Origin: UBA830 sp002295635
GTDB lineage: Bacteria; Pseudomonadota; Alphaproteobacteria; MPNO01; UBA830
Direction: 5' to 3'
Assembly (NCBI GenBank): GCA_002295635.1
Contig: DBHK01000008.1
Coordinates: 1 to 64,000 of the forward strand
Length of the DNA stretch: 64,000 bases
In this document: in pieces, positions 1 to 9,215 of the stretch
How the letters are laid out: each line of letters starts with the position of its first letter
Position numbering within the stretch: the first letter of the stretch is position 1
The notes under the pieces: model-generated
What the model was told of the DNA's origin: nothing
Database searches by the model: none
Seen by the model: the letters and a program-made list of their open reading frames with translations, nothing else
Made by a program: the position numbers and the translations under genes

Positions 1-2
1 AG

Positions 3-79
3 TGGCGCGCCCGGGAGGATTCGAACCCCCAACCTCCTGATCCGTAGTCAGGCACTCTATCCAGTTGAGCTACGGGCGC
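3..79 (-). tRNA. tRNA-Arg (anticodon ACG)
   Basis: Read on the minus strand this folds as a complete cloverleaf. The acceptor arm is GCGCCCG with CGGGCGC, the D arm follows TA, the anticodon stem CTGA/TCAG closes the loop CTACGGA with anticodon ACG, and the T loop is TTCGAAT. The discriminator G is followed by an encoded CCA at positions 3-5. The anticodon reads CGN arginine codons after deamination of A34, as is known for this isoacceptor. A promoter-like pair lies just upstream. Confidence 0.96.
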
Positions 80-92
80 GCGAGGCTGCAAG

Positions 93-121
93 GGTATAGC
101 CAAAGCAGATACATGGCGCAA
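93..121 (-). promoter_or_regulatory. sigma70-like promoter of tRNA-Arg
   Basis: On the minus strand TTGCGC (116-121) is followed after exactly 17 bases by TATACC (93-98). The -10 element ends 13 bases upstream of the mature tRNA 5' end, a typical position. The assignment rests on consensus match and spacing only. Confidence 0.6.
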
Positions 122-457
122 TCTGTTCTTTGGTGGTTTTCCGCTCTTTTGTATTCATCCGCATTCCGATTGCGAATCACTCGCGTGATGCCCGTAACCG
201 GTCCTAAATAGGCGTTGATGCAGACGACAGCCCGAAAACAGGTGAACCCCAACTGATTCAGGTTAAATTGAATAAAAATTATACTCGGTGGCGCCTCTAT
301 TGATCTCCTACAATCGGCTTGTCGACTGAGAATCGTTAAAGTAGTATGTCGTCCGGTTCGGTTGGATTTGCAGATCCCTATGTTTTTTTACAGGTGTTTG
401 CCATTTATTGATAACGGGGCCATAGAACAATGAATAACTGGGGGTAAGGCCTTCATC
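122..457. other. intergenic region without a recognised gene
   Basis: This stretch separates the divergently oriented tRNA-Arg and the lipoprotein gene. I see no convincing reading frame, RNA gene or strong hairpin. It becomes A+T rich towards the lipoprotein start, as expected of a promoter region, but no -35/-10 pair stands out. GGGGG and TAAGG just before position 458 look like the ribosome binding site of the next gene. Confidence 0.5.
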
Positions 458-1639
458 ATGGCCCTTTTGAGAACCCGAACGAATATGAAAAAAAATTGCG
501 TGATCATTCTGGCGATTGGCTCCATGCTGAGTGGTTGTTCCCTTGCGTCTGACGTATTGTGGCCCTCACTAACAGGGAAAGAGCCATCCCGTCATCAAAA
601 TGTGCAGAGCAATATACCGCCATCGCTCGCCGAGGCGAATCCGCAACCGACATTGTCACCGCCACCGCCACCCACTTTGGGCAGGACAAATTTCGTCCCG
701 CCGAAAGTGTCTCGGGGGGCGACCACAGGGACCTATGTTGGCCAGAGAGTCACGGAAATTAGAGGTGAATTACGGCGGTTACAATCCCAAATTAACCAAC
801 AGAATACACAGCTTCAGGGGATTCGTGTTCTTACCGTTCAGCATGCGCGGAGCTACCACACAACTGTCGGCGCAATTAATTCGCGGCTTCAGGTGGGCAC
901 TACGCCCGGCAACCCCGCACTCGTGACGCAATGGAATGTAGCACAAGCAAGCCTCGCTCAGGTAGAGAGCGATATTGCACAGATGAACACACTCGCCAAC
1001 GGTGTTGCCAGCACATCGACACTGTCGGCCTACCTTCTGGAAACAACCCGCGCAGCATATGGTCTGTCGGGCGCGATCGACGAAGATCACCGTCAGCTTG
1101 CCATTCTCGAGGATGAGGTGAACCGAACAGTTGTTCTGATTGATCGACTACTAAATGAGTTAAGTGAAGATATATCGCGCCAGAGTAATTATCTTAGTAC
1201 TGAGCGGGCCAATCTAACGACGATGGCCCTAGCAATTAAAAATGGCGAGATGCTCGGATCGAGCCTTGGTAATCGCGCGTTTTCCTCTTCCGCACCGGTT
1301 ACAAGTAACGGTCTTGCGGCCCTTGCTCCCGCAAGCTCTCGGCAGCCTCTGGTGGTAATCCGTTTTGACCGAAAAAACGTTCAATATGAGCAGCCATTAT
1401 ATAATGCTGTAAGTCGCGCGCTGCAGCGGCGGCCGAACGCTATGTTCGATTTAGTTGCTATAGCTCCGAACCAAGGTAACGCTGCGCGGGTAGCCCTTTC
1501 CGCTAGTTCTTCAAAGAAAAACGCCGAGACGGTTCTGAGGTCTCTTTCAGATATGGGGCTGCCCCTAGACCGAGTTCGCCTGTCGGCCCTTACCAGTAAC
1601 ACCGCAGCGACCAACGAGGTACATATTTACGTGCGTTAG
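458..1639 (+). CDS. putative outer-membrane lipoprotein with coiled-coil segment
   Basis: The 393-residue product has a basic N-terminus, a hydrophobic stretch and the lipobox LSGC (Cys27), so it is probably a secreted, lipid-anchored protein. A proline-rich linker follows (about residues 50-80), then a long helical region rich in Gln, Asn, Leu and Glu (about 95-260) that looks coiled-coil. The C-terminal 100 residues have an alternating strand/helix pattern ending in VHIYVR, loosely like OmpA-type peptidoglycan-binding domains, but I cannot confirm that family. The ATG at 458 has a nearby GGTAAGG. A second ATG at 485 would give a shorter signal peptide. Function unknown. Confidence 0.8.
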   Translation: MALLRTRTNMKKNCVIILAIGSMLSGCSLASDVLWPSLTGKEPSRHQNVQSNIPPSLAEANPQPTLSPPPPPTLGRTNFVPPKVSRGATTGTYVGQRVTEIRGELRRLQSQINQQNTQLQGIRVLTVQHARSYHTTVGAINSRLQVGTTPGNPALVTQWNVAQASLAQVESDIAQMNTLANGVASTSTLSAYLLETTRAAYGLSGAIDEDHRQLAILEDEVNRTVVLIDRLLNELSEDISRQSNYLSTERANLTTMALAIKNGEMLGSSLGNRAFSSSAPVTSNGLAALAPASSRQPLVVIRFDRKNVQYEQPLYNAVSRALQRRPNAMFDLVAIAPNQGNAARVALSASSSKKNAETVLRSLSDMGLPLDRVRLSALTSNTAATNEVHIYVR

Positions 1640-1703
1640 AGGTCTGATGGCTTGTAATAAAAGAACTATGAATAGCAGGTTTTTTTCCTGACCCTATAGT
1701 GGG

Positions 1704-2387
1704 TTACTTAATGGAGTTTTTTCCGCCCCGCGCCTGCCCCTCGAGGCCGCGCTGTATTTTTTCAAGGTTTGGTCCCTCGGGCGAAATTTCAAACACAGTC
1801 TCAATTGAGGTATAGTCGAAATACCCCATTCGGGCGAGGGGACGACACTTCAGGATATCTATCTTCCCTTCTTTGGTAATAAAATCGTCACTGATGTGAA
1901 CGCCTACCACTTCCCCGACCACTAAATTGACAATATTCTCGACCGAGTTTCCGGGCAAAGTAAGCGTAGCATGGTACCGGCATTCGAGATGCACCGGTGA
2001 CGCCTCAACCCGCGGGGGAGCGACCATCTTAGAGGAAACCATTGCCAGTCCTGCTAACGCTGCCTCATCCACATCAGGCGGCACCATCTGTGCGGTAGTG
2101 TTGATTTTATTGCGTAATTCCCACGTAGCCATATTGCAAACAAATTCTCCGGTGATTAGCGCGTTTCTTGCGCTATCTTTCGGCCCACCGTTATCGAATT
2201 TGGATCCCGATGAAAACATGACATATGGTGGATCGTATCCTAGGTTATTGAATTGACTATATGGAGCAAGGTTAACCACGCCATCAGAATCAAGGGTGGT
2301 TATCCAGCCGATGGGCCGCGGCACTACGATGGATTTAAAGGGATTATATGGCAGCCCATGATCGTTTTTTGCGGTCTCATAAAACAT
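1704..2387 (-). CDS. flavin reductase-like FMN-binding split-barrel protein
   Basis: The protein (about 227 residues) resembles the flavin reductase-like domain family. An early segment reads RPIGWITTLDSDGVVNLAPYSQF, and this family binds FMN at such a segment; a central VNLVVGEVVGVHI strand follows. Members reduce flavins for partner oxygenases or act as FMN-binding redox proteins, and the substrate here is unknown. The ATG at 2387 is preferred because GGAG lies six bases upstream; an in-frame TTG at 2399 overlaps that site. It is co-oriented with panC-panB but separated from panC by about 58 bases, so a link to pantothenate synthesis is not implied. Confidence 0.85.
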   Translation of the reverse strand: MFYETAKNDHGLPYNPFKSIVVPRPIGWITTLDSDGVVNLAPYSQFNNLGYDPPYVMFSSGSKFDNGGPKDSARNALITGEFVCNMATWELRNKINTTAQMVPPDVDEAALAGLAMVSSKMVAPPRVEASPVHLECRYHATLTLPGNSVENIVNLVVGEVVGVHISDDFITKEGKIDILKCRPLARMGYFDYTSIETVFEISPEGPNLEKIQRGLEGQARGGKNSIK

Positions 2388-2445
2388 TCGTATCTCCAAT
2401 TCGTGTCCTAGAATTAATCAAGTCCCAAGAACACCAAAATAACTG

Positions 2446-3303
2446 CTAATCGATTTTGTCGACTGCAAGATTATCGATCAATCGTGTTTCACGGAGCCGA
2501 GCAGCCACGAACAAACGAAGCCCGGAACGGAAGTTCCCCACCCGCTGTAGCGTCTGACTATCTCGAATCTCGAAATATTCGACTCGATCGAATCCAGCTC
2601 GGAGCAATTCATCCCTTCCCCAAACGCATTGCGCCTCCAGGTCGACGCCAGCAGAAAGACGGCCGGCTACTGTTCTCATTGCAGCCGGTAACGCAGGTGC
2701 AATACGCCTTTCTGCCACACTGAGTCGGGCATTTCGTGACGAAAGTGCGAGACCATCCCGCTCCCTAACAATAGGGATCCCCACGACCCGGATCGATAAA
2801 TCGAGATCTCGTACCATCTGTTCCACAACTTTAAGCTGTTGATAATCTTTCTCGCCAAAATAAGCAGCATCCGGACAACAGTGATAAAAAAGCTTGGAAA
2901 CTACAGTAGTTACACCTTCAAAGTGCCCCGGCCGGATCGTCCCGCATAATCCCTCAGTCAGACCGGCCACGGTTACGGTTATTCCGAATCCCTCCGGATA
3001 CATTTCCTCAACCCCGGGCGCATAGACGATATCAACACCATTCTGTTGAAATAGACCGAAATCTTGTACTTCGTCTCGTGGATAGGTATCGAAATCCTCG
3101 TTTTCCCCAAACTGTGTGGGATTGACGAATAGACTCGCGATTACTATTCCGCAATCTCGCCGCGCCTGTCGCACCAGCGCAAAATGCCCTTCGTGCAATG
3201 CACCCATCGTGGGTACTAACCCCACGGACAGGCCTTTTCCTCTTGCACGTTCAACCTCTTTCCTCAGTTCAGCGGCTGTCCTCACAATATTCTGCATCGG
3301 CAT
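2446..3303 (-). CDS. panC: pantoate--beta-alanine ligase
   Basis: PanC condenses D-pantoate with beta-alanine using ATP, the last step of pantothenate (coenzyme A precursor) synthesis in the cytoplasm. The protein has the nucleotidyl-transferase signature PTMGALHEGH (residues 31-40), the pantoate-binding segment FVNPTQFGENEDFDTYPRD, and the KMSKS-like ALSSRN motif. Length (285 residues) is normal. ATG at 3303 is chosen because AGGA lies upstream; ATG at 3297 is possible and a longer frame to 3333 also exists. It lies about 40 bases downstream of panB in the same direction, so the two are probably co-transcribed. Confidence 0.96.
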   Translation of the reverse strand: MPMQNIVRTAAELRKEVERARGKGLSVGLVPTMGALHEGHFALVRQARRDCGIVIASLFVNPTQFGENEDFDTYPRDEVQDFGLFQQNGVDIVYAPGVEEMYPEGFGITVTVAGLTEGLCGTIRPGHFEGVTTVVSKLFYHCCPDAAYFGEKDYQQLKVVEQMVRDLDLSIRVVGIPIVRERDGLALSSRNARLSVAERRIAPALPAAMRTVAGRLSAGVDLEAQCVWGRDELLRAGFDRVEYFEIRDSQTLQRVGNFRSGLRLFVAARLRETRLIDNLAVDKID

Positions 3304-3345
3304 TAAGCCGTTTTTCCTATCAAAGCCTCTCACGTGGGATGCCGA

Positions 3346-4200
3346 TCAGGTTTTAAGGTGTCTCACCTCGGCGCCGTCGGCCCGTAGTGCGCCAAAGCAA
3401 TGTTTAGCGTCGGGGAAACGACGGGCACGAACGTCTCCGGCATAGGTCGCTGCGGCTACCGAGACTGCTTTCCCAAGCTCCGCATATCGTTTGACGAATT
3501 TCGGAGTAAAGTCGCTGAATAGACCGAGCAGGTCTTCCGTAACGAGGACTTGTCCGTCACACTCAGCGGATGCACCGATACCGATTGTAGGCACTGGAAC
3601 CACATTCGTAATCTCGCGTGCAACTGGCTCCATGACACCTTCTACCACGATTGAAAACGCCCCAGCATCTGACACTGCACGCGCATCGTCGATTACCTGA
3701 CGGGCCACCGACGTTTCCTTACCCTGAACCCGAAATCCACCATAGGTATTTACAGATTGGGGCATTAGCCCTACATGGCCCATCACTGGAATGCCTCTTT
3801 GGGCTAGGAACTCAATCGAGGATGCTAATGCGAGACCGGCTTCTAGCTTTACCCCGTCAGCGCCAGTTTTCTGCATTAGCTCAGCCGCATTACGATAGGC
3901 TTGCTCCGGCGACTCCTGATAGGTCGCAAATGGCATATCAACGATCACGCAGGCGTGCTTCGATCCGCGCACTACGGCTGCGCCATGGTTGATCATCATC
4001 TCGAGCGACACGGCAAGAGTTGTCTCTAGTCCATATACGACCATCCCAAGAGAGTCTCCAACGAGAAGACAATCGACATGTTCGTCGAGCAACTGTGCCA
4101 TCGGCGCAGTGTAGGCGGTCAAAACCGCGATTGGTTCGTTACCCTTGCGCGCCGACAGTTCCGGCGCTGTAATCCGTTTTATCCGGCTTGGGGTACTCAT
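3346..4200 (-). CDS. panB: 3-methyl-2-oxobutanoate hydroxymethyltransferase
   Basis: PanB transfers a hydroxymethyl group from 5,10-methylene-tetrahydrofolate to alpha-ketoisovalerate to make ketopantoate. The 284-residue product shows the family pattern LLVGDSLGMVVYG, the metal-ligand aspartates in GDS and VDMPF, the glutamate in KLEAG, and VMGHVGLMPQSVN. It is the first gene of a panB-panC pair and the upstream 470 bases are non-coding, so its promoter probably lies there. Nothing is unusual about the sequence. Confidence 0.96.
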   Translation of the reverse strand: MSTPSRIKRITAPELSARKGNEPIAVLTAYTAPMAQLLDEHVDCLLVGDSLGMVVYGLETTLAVSLEMMINHGAAVVRGSKHACVIVDMPFATYQESPEQAYRNAAELMQKTGADGVKLEAGLALASSIEFLAQRGIPVMGHVGLMPQSVNTYGGFRVQGKETSVARQVIDDARAVSDAGAFSIVVEGVMEPVAREITNVVPVPTIGIGASAECDGQVLVTEDLLGLFSDFTPKFVKRYAELGKAVSVAAATYAGDVRARRFPDAKHCFGALRADGAEVRHLKT

Positions 4201-4676
4201 CGTCGCCCTCCGTAGGCTGATTCGGCGAGAGGATGGGCTTTTCTACCTTCTTTTTCGCACCTGCAAAAGGAATTCCACAAATTTCCTACAACTCATTCAC
4301 TTTATTGAGTAAATTTCTTCAGAAAAGAGACTTTTCCATGCTTCTGATAGGATTGGATGCCGGGTTTCTTGCCTGCAAAACGACACTGATCTTGCTCGGC
4401 AATGCTTGACCTCCGCCGTTAACCTGATGGCTTTCGAAGCCTCGCGTTACATTTTGCGTACCGGGAAAGCCCTATTGATGCTGCAATTACTTCCCTAATG
4501 GTCCTGAACCTTGTTTAACCTCGGAGCTCTGATATTGGGTGGGGTGTTTAACGTACCTTCGAGAGAACGACAGAAAAATCGAAGGAAAGTATGGGAGCGC
4601 CGACCAGCCGCGAGAACGGATCGCTCTTGAAGATTGACGAGATAGTTTATGATATAAAAAAGTTGATGAAGGTTTC
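4201..4676. other. intergenic region between divergent panB and a DMT exporter gene
   Basis: The stretch of 476 bases carries no convincing gene. A short minus-strand frame (4487-4693) has no recognisable motif and overlaps the start of the exporter gene. The half nearest panB contains an ACTCA/TGAGT inverted repeat near 4290-4312. I see no known riboswitch. It probably holds the divergent promoters of both genes. Confidence 0.5.
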
Positions 4677-5528
4677 ATGAGCAAAGCTGCCAAAGGCGCT
4701 TGGTGGATGATCGCTGCCGCAGCCGCGTTGACGGCGATGGCGGTTTGTATACGCTATCTGCCAACCTATTCTGTACTATTGATGATCTTCCTGCGAAACG
4801 TCATCAACCTATTACTAATGGCGCCATCTCTTTTTCGTCAGGGCAGAAAAGTCTTAAAGACCGAACGCCTCGGTACCCATGCCCTACGTAACGTGTTTCT
4901 TTATAGCGGTAACGTTGCGTGGTTCTTCGGAGTGACGCAGATTGGACTAGCGGATGTCGCATCACTTCAGTTTACGTCACCACTTTTTACCGCAATCATC
5001 GCGGCAGCCTTCCTTGGCGAACGAGTCGGTGGTCACCGGATGCTTGCCATACTTGTCGGTTTTGCAGGCGCGCTGATCATTATTCGCCCCGGTATCATCC
5101 CAGTAAACGTCGGTACATTGTCTATCCTACTAGCAGCATTTCTGTATTCCTGCGCTCACGTCGTTACCAAGCGTCTGTCGGATACAGAGTCTGGCAACAC
5201 GGTCGTTTTTTATATGAGTGTTACAATACTTATTTACTCGGCCATCCCCGCATTCTTCGTCTGGCAGACCCCAGACTGGACGGACATGCCAGCAATGATC
5301 GGACTTGGCATCACCGGGTACGCGACTCATTACTGTATCACTCGATCGCTCGCGGTTGGAGACGCAAGCTTTGTCATCGTATTCGATTTTATGCGTCTTC
5401 CATTTTCTATAATTTTGGGTTGGCTTCTCTTCACGGAGGTTATGGATATCTGGACCGGCGCCGGTGCGCTGATTATTTTTGCCGCCGGGTATTACAGTAC
5501 CGTGAGTGAGGCTAAACTCTCAGGTTAG
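4677..5528 (+). CDS. DMT-superfamily (EamA/RhaT-like) transporter
   Basis: A 283-residue integral membrane protein with about ten hydrophobic segments arranged as two EamA repeats. The first repeat includes LQFTSPLFTAIIAAAFLGERVG and the second FDFMRLPFSIILGWLLFTE, both typical of the drug/metabolite transporter superfamily. Such proteins usually export amino acids or other small metabolites, but the substrate cannot be read from sequence. Two close relatives occur in this window, at 8253 and 59842. The start ATG is preceded by AAGG. Confidence 0.9.
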   Translation: MSKAAKGAWWMIAAAAALTAMAVCIRYLPTYSVLLMIFLRNVINLLLMAPSLFRQGRKVLKTERLGTHALRNVFLYSGNVAWFFGVTQIGLADVASLQFTSPLFTAIIAAAFLGERVGGHRMLAILVGFAGALIIIRPGIIPVNVGTLSILLAAFLYSCAHVVTKRLSDTESGNTVVFYMSVTILIYSAIPAFFVWQTPDWTDMPAMIGLGITGYATHYCITRSLAVGDASFVIVFDFMRLPFSIILGWLLFTEVMDIWTGAGALIIFAAGYYSTVSEAKLSG

Positions 5529-5663
5529 TTTCTGATTCTCTCCCCCGGCACCTCCGTTAGCTACGGAAAAATGTCATCCGCTAAATCAACCTAGGCGATA
5601 CCCTTGTAATTTCGAAGCTTGTAGACTACCGCCATGAACGGTATCGAAACGCTCCAAAAGGCA

Positions 5664-6854
5664 ACGATGGAAAATCGCCCGACGATCTCGACTCTCCCCG
5701 GACGTCACAAGCGCGTCTATGCGGGTCACCCTTGGATATACTCTAACGAGATCGATATGACCGAGGACCTTAAAGCCCTACCACAAGGCACGATCGTCAC
5801 CGTTAAGGATGCGTATGAACGGCCGCTCGGGACAGCAATGTTTAACCCACGCCCACTGATCAGCGCCCGAATTCTAGATCGTGACCCGGGCGCGGTGATC
5901 AACACAGACTGGCTATCGGAAAAGTTTTCCGCCGCGATGGAGTTGCGCGACCGGATGTACAACGAACCCTTCTATCGGCTGGTCCACGCAGAAGCTGACG
6001 GCTTACCCGGCCTGACGGTCGACCGGTACTCTGGGATATACGTGGTACAGTTGAATACGGCAGGGATGAATCAACTCGCCGAAGAAATCGTCTCGGCCCT
6101 AGAGGAAGTGTCGACACCGACATCGATCGTCCTGCAACGCGTTGGTGCAGCGCGACGGATGGAGGGGCTCGAAGATGCGCCAGCGGACGTCATCGGAGAC
6201 CTCCCATCACAGGCCCGGGTGCTAGAAAACGGGGTCGAGTTTCTGGCCGATCTATCGGCGGGTCAGAAAACCGGCTGGTTTTATGATCACCGCGAGAATC
6301 GAGCTCGGGTTGCTTCTCTGGCGTCAGGCCGCAGAGTGTTGGACGTCTATAGTTATCTTGGCGGGTTTGGCCTAACGGCCGCTTCTTCAGGTGCGGCAGA
6401 TGTGCTATGCATAGATCGATCACAATCGGCTTTGACGATTGCTGCTCAGTCAGCAGAGGCGGCCGGATACGGCGATATCTGCCGCTTCGAGAAGCGGGAG
6501 GCCTTTGGCGCTCTTGAACGGCTAGGTAAAAACAAAGAAAGATTCGACATCGTAGTTGCCGATCCACCTGCGTTTGTAAAATCAAAGAAAGACCTAAAAC
6601 CCGGGGCGCGTGGATACCGCAAGCTGGCGCGGCTTTCGACATTTCTTGTAGAACCGGGCGGCATCCTTTGCGTGGCATCCTGTTCGCACCACATGGACTT
6701 AGTATCATTTTCCGATAATGTGAATCGTGGGATCCGGGATGCTGGACGCTCAGGGCGTATAATACATACCGGCGGCGCGGGCCCGGATCACCCCGCACAC
6801 CCAAGTCTGCCGGAAAGTGCATATCTGAAATGCCTTTTCATACAAGTCGATTAG
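5664..6854 (+). CDS. class I SAM-dependent rRNA cytosine methyltransferase (RlmI-like)
   Basis: The protein has an N-terminal PUA-like domain (LPGRHKRVYAGHPWIYSNEI), a middle domain, and a C-terminal Rossmann methyltransferase. The SAM site is VLDVYSYLGGFGL, followed by the catalytic-region motif VVADPPAFVKSKKD and SCSHH near the C-terminus. The family methylates C5 of cytosine in 23S rRNA (C1962 in E. coli). Two in-frame ATGs exist, 5634 and 5664; AAGG seven bases before 5664 favours the second, giving 396 residues. It is followed by a GST gene after 13 bases, so read-through is likely. Confidence 0.88.
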   Translation, partial: TMENRPTISTLPGRHKRVYAGHPWIYSNEIDMTEDLKALPQGTIVTVKDAYERPLGTAMFNPRPLISARILDRDPGAVINTDWLSEKFSAAMELRDRMYNEPFYRLVHAEADGLPGLTVDRYSGIYVVQLNTAGMNQLAEEIVSALEEVSTPTSIVLQRVGAARRMEGLEDAPADVIGDLPSQARVLENGVEFLADLSAGQKTGWFYDHRENRARVASLASGRRVLDVYSYLGGFGLTAASSGAADVLCIDRSQSALTIAAQSAEAAGYGDICRFEKREAFGALERLGKNKERFDIVVADPPAFVKSKKDLKPGARGYRKLARLSTFLVEPGGILCVASCSHHMDLVSFSDNVNRGIRDAGRSGRIIHTGGAGPDHPAHPSLPESAYLKCLFIQVD

Positions 6855-6867
6855 AAGGAACAGACCA

Positions 6868-7494
6868 ATGCTAAAAATTCTGGGTCGGGCAACGTCGTCC
6901 AATGTGCAGAAAGTAATATGGATATGCGAGGAATTGAACGTGCCATACGAACGTACCGACATAGGCGGTCCATTCGGCGGCAACGACGATTCGGAGTATT
7001 TGGCGTTAAACCCCAACGGCCGTGTTCCGACGATCGAAGACGACGGTTTTGTGCTCTGGGAATCGAACGCGATTGTTCGGTATCTCGCCTGCAAATTTAG
7101 TGCTGGCACTCGACTTTTGCCCGACGACGATCAGGCGCGGGCCAGCGCCGACCGCTGGATGGATTGGGCTCTGTCTACACTCGCGTCCACGCATGTCCCC
7201 GTCTATCAGGGCCTGATACGAACACTGGAAGTCGACCGCGATACACAGAAAATTGCCGCCGCACGGGATGGCTGGGCGAAGGCGAACTCCGTGCTCGAAA
7301 CCTGGTTAACGGATCACGAATACCTATCAGGGGATGCGTTTGGTATCGGCGATATTCCAGCCTCTCCTCTCACTTTTCGCTGGTTCAACCTAGATATAAA
7401 GCGGGAAGATTTCCCAAATCTAAAACGCTGGCATGATGCCATCTGCGCCCGCCCGGCGTTTAAAAAACATGTCATCGAAATCGGAATGCATTAA
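6868..7494 (+). CDS. glutathione S-transferase family protein (copy 1)
   Basis: The 208-residue product has an N-terminal thioredoxin-like GST domain with SSNVQKV, NPNGRVPTIED and LWESNAIVRYL, the family's glutathione-binding cis-proline and ESxAI segments, and an all-helical C-terminal domain with GDIPASP. It probably conjugates or otherwise handles glutathione in the cytoplasm; the substrate is unknown. A clear AAGGA lies before the ATG. A paralogue of similar length follows at 7606, suggesting an old tandem duplication. Confidence 0.92.
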   Translation: MLKILGRATSSNVQKVIWICEELNVPYERTDIGGPFGGNDDSEYLALNPNGRVPTIEDDGFVLWESNAIVRYLACKFSAGTRLLPDDDQARASADRWMDWALSTLASTHVPVYQGLIRTLEVDRDTQKIAAARDGWAKANSVLETWLTDHEYLSGDAFGIGDIPASPLTFRWFNLDIKREDFPNLKRWHDAICARPAFKKHVIEIGMH

Positions 7495-7605
7495 TTCGCT
7501 TTTTTATACCCCGGCCGACTACCCTTGCCGGCTACCCTTAGGTGGCCCAACCTTCAGATATGTAGAAATGGCGTTAATCCGGTGCCGGAATGAAAGGAAT
7601 ACAAA

Positions 7606-8226
7606 ATGTTGCAATTGAAAGGCCGGACGAACTCGTCCAATGTCATGAAGGTGCTTTGGGTACTTGATGAAATTGGTCTGGATTACGAACGTGAAGACGT
7701 CGGTGGACAGTTCGGTAAGAACCACGAAACACCATATCTAAACCTTAACCCCAATGGCCGGATCCCAACCGTCATAGACGACGATTTAATACTCTGGGAG
7801 TCGAATTCCATCGTGCGCTACCTCAGCTCGAAACATAGTCTTGGAACTTTATGTCCCGCGGATCCGGCTGATAGAGCCCGCTGCGAAATGTGGATGGACT
7901 GGCAGCTAACCGAACTGGTCCAAGGTATGGTTCCCGTGTTCCATGGCCTTATCAGAAAACCCCCGGAAGAACGAAACATGGGTATCATCAATACTGCGCG
8001 CAAAGACTGGGCCGCTAAATGGAGTATCCTTGACGATCATCTCTCGCGTAACACCTTTGTCGGTGGTGATTTCTTCTCGATGGCCGATATTCCGATTGGA
8101 CCCATCGCCTATCGGTGGTACGAACTACCAATCAAGCGTGAAGGGTTCACCAATTTGAAGCGCTGGTACGACGCCCTGTGCGAACGTCCCTCATTCCAGA
8201 AACACATTATGATAGGTCTAAGTTAG
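7606..8226 (+). CDS. glutathione S-transferase family protein (copy 2)
   Basis: A 206-residue GST that aligns over its full length with the preceding gene product: shared segments include SSNV, NPNGRIPTV, LWESNSIVRYL and FTNLKRWYDA. The two differ at many positions, so the duplication is not recent. AAGGA precedes the ATG by eight bases. The 111-base gap after copy 1 contains only weak hairpins (CCGGC/GCCGG near 7510-7530). A DMT exporter gene starts shortly after its stop, so the three may share a transcript. Confidence 0.92.
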   Translation: MLQLKGRTNSSNVMKVLWVLDEIGLDYEREDVGGQFGKNHETPYLNLNPNGRIPTVIDDDLILWESNSIVRYLSSKHSLGTLCPADPADRARCEMWMDWQLTELVQGMVPVFHGLIRKPPEERNMGIINTARKDWAAKWSILDDHLSRNTFVGGDFFSMADIPIGPIAYRWYELPIKREGFTNLKRWYDALCERPSFQKHIMIGLS

Positions 8227-8252
8227 GAAGGGCGAATACCCCCAAAAAGTAC

Positions 8253-9113
8253 GTGAAAACCACTCAGAACCAGACGCTTCGGGGCATCGGCTGCATGCTG
8301 ATGGCGGTCGCTGTGTGGTCGACGATGATGATTTTGGTTCGGGCGCTCTCCGAGGATTACACATCCTTCCAGATTCTATTTATCCGGACAGTAGTTGCCC
8401 TTTTTCTGCTGGCCCCACTACTTCACAAATCCGGTTTCCGCATACTCAGGACCCAGCGGTTCCCGACGCATCTGATCCGGGCCATATTCGCGTATTTCGG
8501 CATGTTGGGTTTGTTCATCGGAATTGGCGAAATACCGCTATCTGAGGTCGTATCATTGAGCTTTACACAACCGATTTTTATCGTCGTTCTTGCAGTAATT
8601 CTGTTGGGCGAAAAATTCGCCGGGATGCGCATAGCGGCGACTCTGGGTGGTTTTCTCGGCGTCCTTATCGTATTACGCCCGGGTTTCAATGAGATCGGGT
8701 TCGGCAACGCCGTTGTTTTAGGCGGGGCGATTTCCTATGCCTGCTCAAATCTGTGCATAAAAAAACTAACGTCAACCGAGAACGTTGGAACTACCACGCT
8801 ATGGGTCAACATTCTGATGTGCCCGCTGGCCGGTGTGCCGGCGGCGGTTTACTGGGTTCAGCCGACGACCATCGACATAGTGCTGCTAATAGGTGTGGGC
8901 ATTACCGGAACAGCAGGAATCTGGTTTATTACTCGTGCCTATGGCGCAACCGAAATGAGTGCCGTCGTACCGTTTGACTTCCTCCGCCTGCCAATTGTCG
9001 GTGCTGCGGGCTGGTTGATGTTCGGTGAACCCACAGATAAATGGACTATTGCTGGCGCAGTGGTAATCTTTATTAGCGCTTACCTATTGGCCCGATCAGA
9101 GGCTGATCGCTGA
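8253..9113 (+). CDS. DMT-superfamily (EamA-like) transporter
   Basis: A polytopic membrane protein of about 286 residues with two EamA repeats (LSFTQPIFIVVLAVILLGEKF in the first, FDFLRLPIVGAAGWLMFGE in the second). It is a paralogue of the products at 4677 and 59842. The GTG at 8253 is preferred because it leaves about a dozen residues before the first membrane segment, like its relatives, and clears the upstream GST gene. A GTG at 8178 would overlap that gene by 49 bases. Neither has an ideal ribosome binding site. Likely a small-metabolite exporter. Confidence 0.85.
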   Translation: MKTTQNQTLRGIGCMLMAVAVWSTMMILVRALSEDYTSFQILFIRTVVALFLLAPLLHKSGFRILRTQRFPTHLIRAIFAYFGMLGLFIGIGEIPLSEVVSLSFTQPIFIVVLAVILLGEKFAGMRIAATLGGFLGVLIVLRPGFNEIGFGNAVVLGGAISYACSNLCIKKLTSTENVGTTTLWVNILMCPLAGVPAAVYWVQPTTIDIVLLIGVGITGTAGIWFITRAYGATEMSAVVPFDFLRLPIVGAAGWLMFGEPTDKWTIAGAVVIFISAYLLARSEADR

Positions 9114-9155
9114 TTAAAAATTCAGCGAATCAAACAATATTCGGAAAATCATTTC

Positions 9156-9183
9156 AACCGACGACGCTATCCGGCAGTCGGTT
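9156..9183. terminator. hairpin between convergent genes, possible bidirectional terminator
   Basis: AACCGAC (9156-9162) pairs perfectly with GTCGGTT (9177-9183) around a 14-base loop. It sits between the convergent DMT exporter and CoA-transferase genes. No long T-tract follows on either strand, so intrinsic termination is uncertain. Confidence 0.4.
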
Positions 9184-9215
9184 TAGACTCGCTTGCTAGC
9201 GTGCGGATCATGGCT

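Noticed and set aside
4487..4693. A 68-codon minus-strand frame upstream of the first DMT exporter
   Set aside because: No motif, no clear ribosome binding site, and it overlaps the exporter's start.
6190..6822. A long minus-strand open frame of about 210 codons inside the RlmI-like gene
   Set aside because: It lies antisense to a well-supported methyltransferase gene and its translation has low-complexity, Arg/Pro-rich composition with no family resemblance.
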